Source: Desulfurellaceae bacterium bin18 (GTDB lineage Bacteria; Desulfobacterota; Binatia; Bin18). From it: a stretch of 64,000 nucleotides of DNA. Under the pieces are notes generated by a model that was not told where the DNA came from, ran no database searches, and worked only from the letters and a program-made list of their open reading frames with translations. The stretch lies in the NCBI GenBank assembly GCA_002238415.1, contig MPMI01000009.1, positions 1-64,000 on the forward strand. The letters are read 5' to 3'. Shown here one piece after another: positions 60,338 through 64,000 of the stretch. Numbering within the stretch: the first letter of the stretch is position 1; every line of letters starts with the position of its first letter. The translations under genes were made by a program, and so were the position numbers.

Positions 60338-61282
60338 ATGAAAGTTGCGGCTGGCCGAGAGTTTTTTGTCCGTTTTGGAGAAGCTGCCCAGGCTATCGTG
60401 CCAGAGCTGGGTTGGGCCTTGATTGAGCCGGACGGCTCCTGGTCCGCCTCGCCGGATGACTGCGACCTCATCGTGTTAGCCGGCGACGCGTATCGCAAAA
60501 CCTTCATCGACACCATGATACAGCTCCCGCAGCCGCGCTGGGCGCATACCGAAGACGCCGGCACGGACGGCCGTTTTTATGATGCCATGCGGGCCAAAGG
60601 GGCGCTCGTCTCCCACAGTCCTGGCACAAACGCCCCTGAGGTGGCTGAGTTTGCCGTGGGCTTTGTGCTGTGGTCCGCAAAACGATTTGGTGAATTGTCC
60701 GCCCGTCAACGCCAACACCGCTGGCAGGAACTCGGGCTTGAGAGCCTGAGCGATAAAACCGCTCTGGTCGTCGGTCTGGGTGCTATTGGCAGTCGCATTG
60801 TCGCCATGCTGACCGGCTTTGGGCTGCGGATCCTCGGTATTCGTCAATCAACTCAACCGGTGGTCGGGGTGGAGCAGCAAGGCACGCTGGCCGACCTTCA
60901 CCGGTTTCTTCCCGAAGCAGATTTTGTCATTCTGGCCACTCCGGCCACCCCCCAGACGCACGGACTTATTGGTGCGGATGAGCTGGCTCTCATGAAACCC
61001 TCTGCCACCCTGATCAATATCGCGCGCGGGGTCATCGTCGATGTGACCGCGCTTAAAGAAGCATTGCAGACGGGGAGTCTGCGTCACGCCTGCCTTGACG
61101 TCCTGCCTACAGAGCCGTGGCCCGTGGACGATGACTTATGGGATATGCCGAATGTGTTTATCACCCCGCATACAGCCTCAACCTCGCCGCTGTATCTGCC
61201 GCGGGTTGGTGAGCTGTGGCTGGAGAATCTCCGGCGTTATGTGCGGGGGGAAGAGTTGCGGCATCGGGTTGTTTGGTCGTAG
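60338..61282 (+). CDS. NAD(P)-dependent D-2-hydroxyacid dehydrogenase
   Basis: 314-residue enzyme. The cofactor motif TALVVGLGAIGSRIVAMLTGFG is followed by the catalytic Arg in INIARGVIVD, Glu in LDVLPTEPW and His in VFITPHTAS. All three catalytic residues are in place. ATG 60338 follows GGAGAGGGAGG; a much longer open frame upstream overlaps the LLM gene and is not coding. It reduces a 2-oxo acid (glyoxylate/hydroxypyruvate-like). Confidence 0.9.
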   Translation: MKVAAGREFFVRFGEAAQAIVPELGWALIEPDGSWSASPDDCDLIVLAGDAYRKTFIDTMIQLPQPRWAHTEDAGTDGRFYDAMRAKGALVSHSPGTNAPEVAEFAVGFVLWSAKRFGELSARQRQHRWQELGLESLSDKTALVVGLGAIGSRIVAMLTGFGLRILGIRQSTQPVVGVEQQGTLADLHRFLPEADFVILATPATPQTHGLIGADELALMKPSATLINIARGVIVDVTALKEALQTGSLRHACLDVLPTEPWPVDDDLWDMPNVFITPHTASTSPLYLPRVGELWLENLRRYVRGEELRHRVVWS

Positions 61283-61288
61283 CGAAAA

Positions 61289-61314
61289 GGGCAGCCACAC
61301 GGGCTGCCCCTACG
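61289..61314. repeat. Dispersed hairpin repeat (GGGCAGCC / GGCTGCCCCTACGG)
   Basis: 8-bp perfect stem, 5-nt loop, ending CCCCTACGG, placed between two convergent genes. Same design as 51386-51413. Confidence 0.7.
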
Positions 61315-61320
61315 GAAGCC

Positions 61321-62529
61321 TTACAGCACCTCAGTCTCTCGCAATCTCCCCACGTCCTCCCAGGAATAGCCCAGCATGTCGATCAGGACCTGTTCGGTAT
61401 GCTCGCCAAACTCCGGGGCCGGGGCCTTCGGGTCGGCCGGTGTCTCGCTCAAGATCAGGGGTGAGCCGACGATCTGCGTTTCGCCCCAGGTGGGGTGGGC
61501 ATAATCCACGACATAGTCGTTGGCCTGCATTTGCGGGTCGTCGGGCAGGTCGGTGATGTTATTCACCAGGGTATAAATAAAATCACCGCCGTCCTTCAGG
61601 ATTTGCATCCATTCGACGCGTGGCTTTGAGACAAAAATTTCATCGACAATGGCGATGATTTCCTCGGCGTTGCGACCGCGCACCTTCATGTTCTCAAAGC
61701 GCGGGTCCTTCTCCAACTCCGGAATGCCGAGCGTCTTGCAGAAATCCGGCCAGTAGCGGTCGGCTTGCGGCATGGCCAGACAGATCCACTTATCGTCCTG
61801 GCATTTATAGTGATTCCAGAGTGGGTTCACCGCTTTTGTGCGATAAAAACGCTTGAACTCTTTACCCAGGGTCAGGCGACAGGCCAGATTGAGCCCCTGG
61901 AGGGCCATCATACTACCCAGGTGTGAGGTATCGACCTCCTGGCCGACGCCCAAACGTTCGCGGGCCAACAGGGCCACGGTAATGCCGTGGGCCAGCATAA
62001 TGGCGCCCATTTGGTCGGCGATACCACCGGTGATGTTCATAGGCTCCATGTCCGGCTCACCGGCCGCGGTCATGATCCCGGACCGGGCCAGGCCCATATA
62101 GTCAAAGGAGGGTTCACCCGCGTCCGGCCCGTTCGGTCCATAGCCGGTTGCGCTGGCATAGATCAGCTTCGGGTTGTATTTCGAGAGGGTGGCATAATCG
62201 AGACCGAGCTTGGCCGCCACGCCCTTCCGATAGTTCTGGACAAAGACGTCTGACTTCTCGACTAGCTTATAGACGATTTCTTTGGCCTCGGGTTTCTTGA
62301 GATCGAGCGTGAGGCTCTTTTTATGCCGGTTATTGGCTTCAAAATAATAGTTGCGCGCACCAGTTTTGGCTCCGGCAATTTGCATTACGCCCCGCCCAGG
62401 GTCGCCCCCCACGCGTTCTTCAAGCTTGATGACCTCAGCCCCGAGGTCGCCGAGCATCATGGTCGCGACCGGCCCCTGCTGCCATATAGTCCAGTCAAGG
62501 ACACGGATTCCATCCAGCGGCTTTGCCAT
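61321..62529 (-). CDS. CaiB/BaiF CoA-transferase, catalytic Asp replaced
   Basis: 402-residue family III CoA-transferase: RVLDWTIWQQGPVATMMLGDLGAEVIKLEE, FVQNYRKGVAAKLGLDY and GLARSGIMTAAGEPD. At the position of the catalytic Asp (LLDTYA and LMDGLI in the two paralogues here) it reads SHLGSMMALQ, that is Gly. A branch of the family has this change; these may use another residue or not be classical transferases. AGGAGGGTAGG precedes the ATG. Otherwise intact. Confidence 0.88.
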   Translation of the reverse strand: MAKPLDGIRVLDWTIWQQGPVATMMLGDLGAEVIKLEERVGGDPGRGVMQIAGAKTGARNYYFEANNRHKKSLTLDLKKPEAKEIVYKLVEKSDVFVQNYRKGVAAKLGLDYATLSKYNPKLIYASATGYGPNGPDAGEPSFDYMGLARSGIMTAAGEPDMEPMNITGGIADQMGAIMLAHGITVALLARERLGVGQEVDTSHLGSMMALQGLNLACRLTLGKEFKRFYRTKAVNPLWNHYKCQDDKWICLAMPQADRYWPDFCKTLGIPELEKDPRFENMKVRGRNAEEIIAIVDEIFVSKPRVEWMQILKDGGDFIYTLVNNITDLPDDPQMQANDYVVDYAHPTWGETQIVGSPLILSETPADPKAPAPEFGEHTEQVLIDMLGYSWEDVGRLRETEVL

Positions 62530-62680
62530 ACGCCTACCCTCCTTATGATATGCTTCCTGCGGCTGCTTCTCGCTTGCCCGAACCGAACTCTAGCACAAGG
62601 CCAAGAGGCGAACAAAGTGAGCGGGACAAAAAGAATGCCAAAAGAAAAGGCGCTATTGCGGAATCGGAATGCAGAGGCGT

Positions 62681-62818
62681 TTATTTTTTCTGCGACTCCC
62701 AAAACCGATCAGAGGCGCTTTTTATCTGATCGCGGAGTTTCACCAGCAGCTCACCATTGCCATACAGAATAAATACGGCGGCCGAGACCGCACCAACGAT
62801 AAATCCAAACCAGAACAT
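62681..62818 (-). CDS. Small single-span membrane protein, 45 residues
   Basis: A 45-codon frame, MFWFGFIVGAVSAAVFILYG then NGELLVKLRDQIKSASDRF to a Lys-rich end and TAA. The first 20 residues form one membrane helix and the rest an amphipathic cytoplasmic tail. AGGAGG lies 8 nt before ATG 62818, an excellent site, which makes translation likely. It lies between the CoA-transferase and alpha/beta-hydrolase genes, same strand. No family is recognised. Confidence 0.65.
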   Translation of the reverse strand: MFWFGFIVGAVSAAVFILYGNGELLVKLRDQIKSASDRFWESQKK

Positions 62819-62887
62819 AGACCCTACCTCCTATCATGCCAGCGCCCGGATGGCAGCCCCTCTGTACCCTCCGTCTTTCTCCGTGAA

Positions 62888-63721
62888 TCAGGCGGAAGCC
62901 CTACTTGTCTCGTGCAGGAAAGTAGTTACGGTGTCAAGAAAGGCTACGGGCTGATCGAGGAAAACGTGGTGTCCGGCCTGGGGAATTTCAATCCCTGTGG
63001 CCCGCGGACAGGTATGGACCAGGTGGGATAATCGCTCAGCCGAAAGCGTCCTGCTGTATTGGCCCCGGATGAACAGGATGGGGCAAGTGATGCGCGCGAG
63101 CTGCGATTCCAGGTCGCACGGTTGGCGGGTCATGACCGCACGATCGCTTTTCAGGTGAAAACGCCCTGCATGGTCGGGTCTCATACTGTGTCGGGCAACA
63201 TGTCTCAGCAACTCGGGCGTTGCCCACGTCTCTGCCGGTAGCAGGCGAAATCGAGTGTAGACATCGGCCTCAGTGGAGTACGTCGGTGGTGGCAGGGAAC
63301 GCAGCAAACGCATCGTTCGACTCGGGCGTAGCCGGGAACCGATATCGACAATGACGAATGCGCCGTGGTTCATTGTAACTGTCGTGGCGTAATGCAGTGC
63401 CACAAAGCCGCCAAGCGAGTGACCCATAAGAACGGGAGCGTCGAGCTCAAGAGCGGCGACAATGCCTTCAAGGTCCGCGACGTAATCCGCGATCTCGTAG
63501 GCGGGCGGGTGCGTCCAGGCACTCTCTCCATGCCCGCGGAGATCGAGGGCAAGCACACGGTGCGTCCGTGCCAGCGTCGGGGCAATATGGTCCCACCAAT
63601 GGGCGTGGGCCGAGCCGCCGTGAAGCAGGATGAGCGCAGGATTCGTCGACTCGCCCCATTCCAGATAATGCAGGGCAAGGCCGTTCACGCGGATGAAACG
63701 ACTCGTGGGAGCGTGACGCAT
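62888..63721 (-). CDS. Alpha/beta-hydrolase
   Basis: 277-residue hydrolase. LILLHGGSAHAHWWDHIAP is the oxyanion-hole region, LMGHSLGGFVALHY the nucleophile elbow (Ser), and GHHVFLDQPVAFLD carries the catalytic His near the end. An Asp in the FIRGQYSRTL region is less clear. ATG 63721 is preferred over GTG 63727; neither has a strong site. Likely an esterase or lactonase; substrate unknown. Confidence 0.88.
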   Translation of the reverse strand: MRHAPTSRFIRVNGLALHYLEWGESTNPALILLHGGSAHAHWWDHIAPTLARTHRVLALDLRGHGESAWTHPPAYEIADYVADLEGIVAALELDAPVLMGHSLGGFVALHYATTVTMNHGAFVIVDIGSRLRPSRTMRLLRSLPPPTYSTEADVYTRFRLLPAETWATPELLRHVARHSMRPDHAGRFHLKSDRAVMTRQPCDLESQLARITCPILFIRGQYSRTLSAERLSHLVHTCPRATGIEIPQAGHHVFLDQPVAFLDTVTTFLHETSRASA

Positions 63722-63840
63722 GGGCACTGACTATTGCCCGGCTCAGATGAAAGCGCAAGGCGACTGTCGCGTCCCGACGTAGAGCGCAGGGCTCTATCGG
63801 GAGATGGACGACGTTGACTAGGCAGCCGGTTCTGGCACGC

Positions 63841-63846
63841 TATAAT
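63841..63846 (+). promoter_or_regulatory. Perfect -10 hexamer (TATAAT) before ftsH start
   Basis: TATAAT lies only 9 nt before ATG 63856. A TTGACT is found at 63814-63819, but the 21-nt spacing is too long for a standard pair. If used, the transcript would start a few nt before the ATG, giving a nearly leaderless message; no Shine-Dalgarno is present. Confidence 0.4.
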
Positions 63847-63855
63847 GAATCTGTC

Positions 63856-64000
63856 ATGGATAAAAAGACAAAGTTTAACATCTGGTATCTTTTCATTGCC
63901 CTGTGGGGGGTCGTCATCCTGCATAGTGTCTGGATGCAGGCGACCCGCATCGAACAGATTCCCTACAGCCAGTTTCAGGAATACTTGAATGACGGCCGCA
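63856..64000 (+). CDS. ftsH: FtsH ATP-dependent zinc metalloprotease, N-terminus (cut by window edge)
   Basis: The first 48 codons read MDKKTKFNIWYLFIALWGVV, a first membrane helix, then IPYSQFQEYLND, the conserved start of the FtsH periplasmic domain. The protease and AAA+ parts lie beyond the window. The expected product is the membrane-bound protease that degrades misfolded membrane proteins and regulators. No Shine-Dalgarno is seen; a TATAAT lies just upstream. Confidence 0.82.
   Translation, partial: MDKKTKFNIWYLFIALWGVVILHSVWMQATRIEQIPYSQFQEYLNDGR

Noticed and set aside
1..64000. tRNA, rRNA or sel machinery genes
   Set aside because: None seen on either strand; the recoding apparatus proposed for the two selenoproteins must be outside this window.

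Overview
The window looks like chromosomal DNA of an uncultivated, GC-rich (mid to high 50s % GC by eye) free-living or symbiotic bacterium with strong Shine-Dalgarno sites (AGGAGG-type). It is packed with catabolic and secondary-metabolism families: four intact LLM-type flavin or F420 oxidoreductases, three CaiB/BaiF CoA-transferases, two epoxide hydrolases, three amidohydrolase_2 enzymes, tandem Baeyer-Villiger monooxygenases, a P450, SDRs, GSTs and a crotonyl-CoA carboxylase/reductase. This resembles Tectomicrobia (Candidatus Entotheonella), Binatota or similar metabolically versatile lineages. That placement is an inference from gene content; no rRNA or other phylogenetic marker is present apart from the first 48 codons of a probable ftsH at the right edge.

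Layout. 1-8.7 kb: edge of an IS630-type transposase, then an oxidative island (LLM oxidoreductase, cupin, two CmcJ/NvfI-type oxygenases, GFA protein, GST, epoxide hydrolase), bracketed by a 60-bp perfect inverted duplication and followed by a TauD gene broken by an in-frame TGA. 9-16.3 kb: secreted glycoside-hydrolase-like protein, acyl-CoA carboxylase carboxyltransferase, a DUF2182/DUF1326 pair, and a divergent protein with four rhodanese domains. 16.5-31.5 kb: isochorismatase-type hydrolase, saccharopine-dehydrogenase-like enzyme, NtaA-type monooxygenase, amidohydrolase, methyltransferase, epoxide hydrolase, SMP-30, LLM, enoyl-CoA hydratase, second cupin, several small proteins and HupE. 31.6-40.4 kb: AhpD-like protein, SDR, GST, two tandem BVMOs, acyl-CoA-dehydrogenase-like enzyme, CoA-transferase. 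40.4-42.6 kb: an AT-richer island with a DNA methyltransferase, an HTH protein and two unknowns. 42.6-48.7 kb: two amidohydrolases, a TIMP-like secreted protein, P450 and two tandem SDRs. 48.7-50.8 kb: an ECF sigma / anti-sigma / two Spy-CpxP-like sensors operon. 51-64 kb: a five-gene Ccr operon, LOG protein, MazF-type toxin-antitoxin pair, LLM, 2-hydroxyacid dehydrogenase, CoA-transferase, alpha/beta hydrolase, ftsH start.

Most notable result: two genes on the minus strand are interrupted by an in-frame UGA exactly where their families carry a conserved cysteine, and each continues in the same frame to a family-typical C-terminus. They are an AhpD-like two-domain protein (CxxU-x3-H motif, UGA at 32033-32035) and a SAM-dependent methyltransferase (MH-U-M motif, UGA at 22066-22068). 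Both UGAs are followed at a bacterial-SECIS-like distance by a perfect or near-perfect hairpin whose apical loop begins CGGGG. I interpret both as selenoproteins that an ordinary gene caller would truncate. No sel genes lie in the window, so the recoding machinery must be elsewhere.
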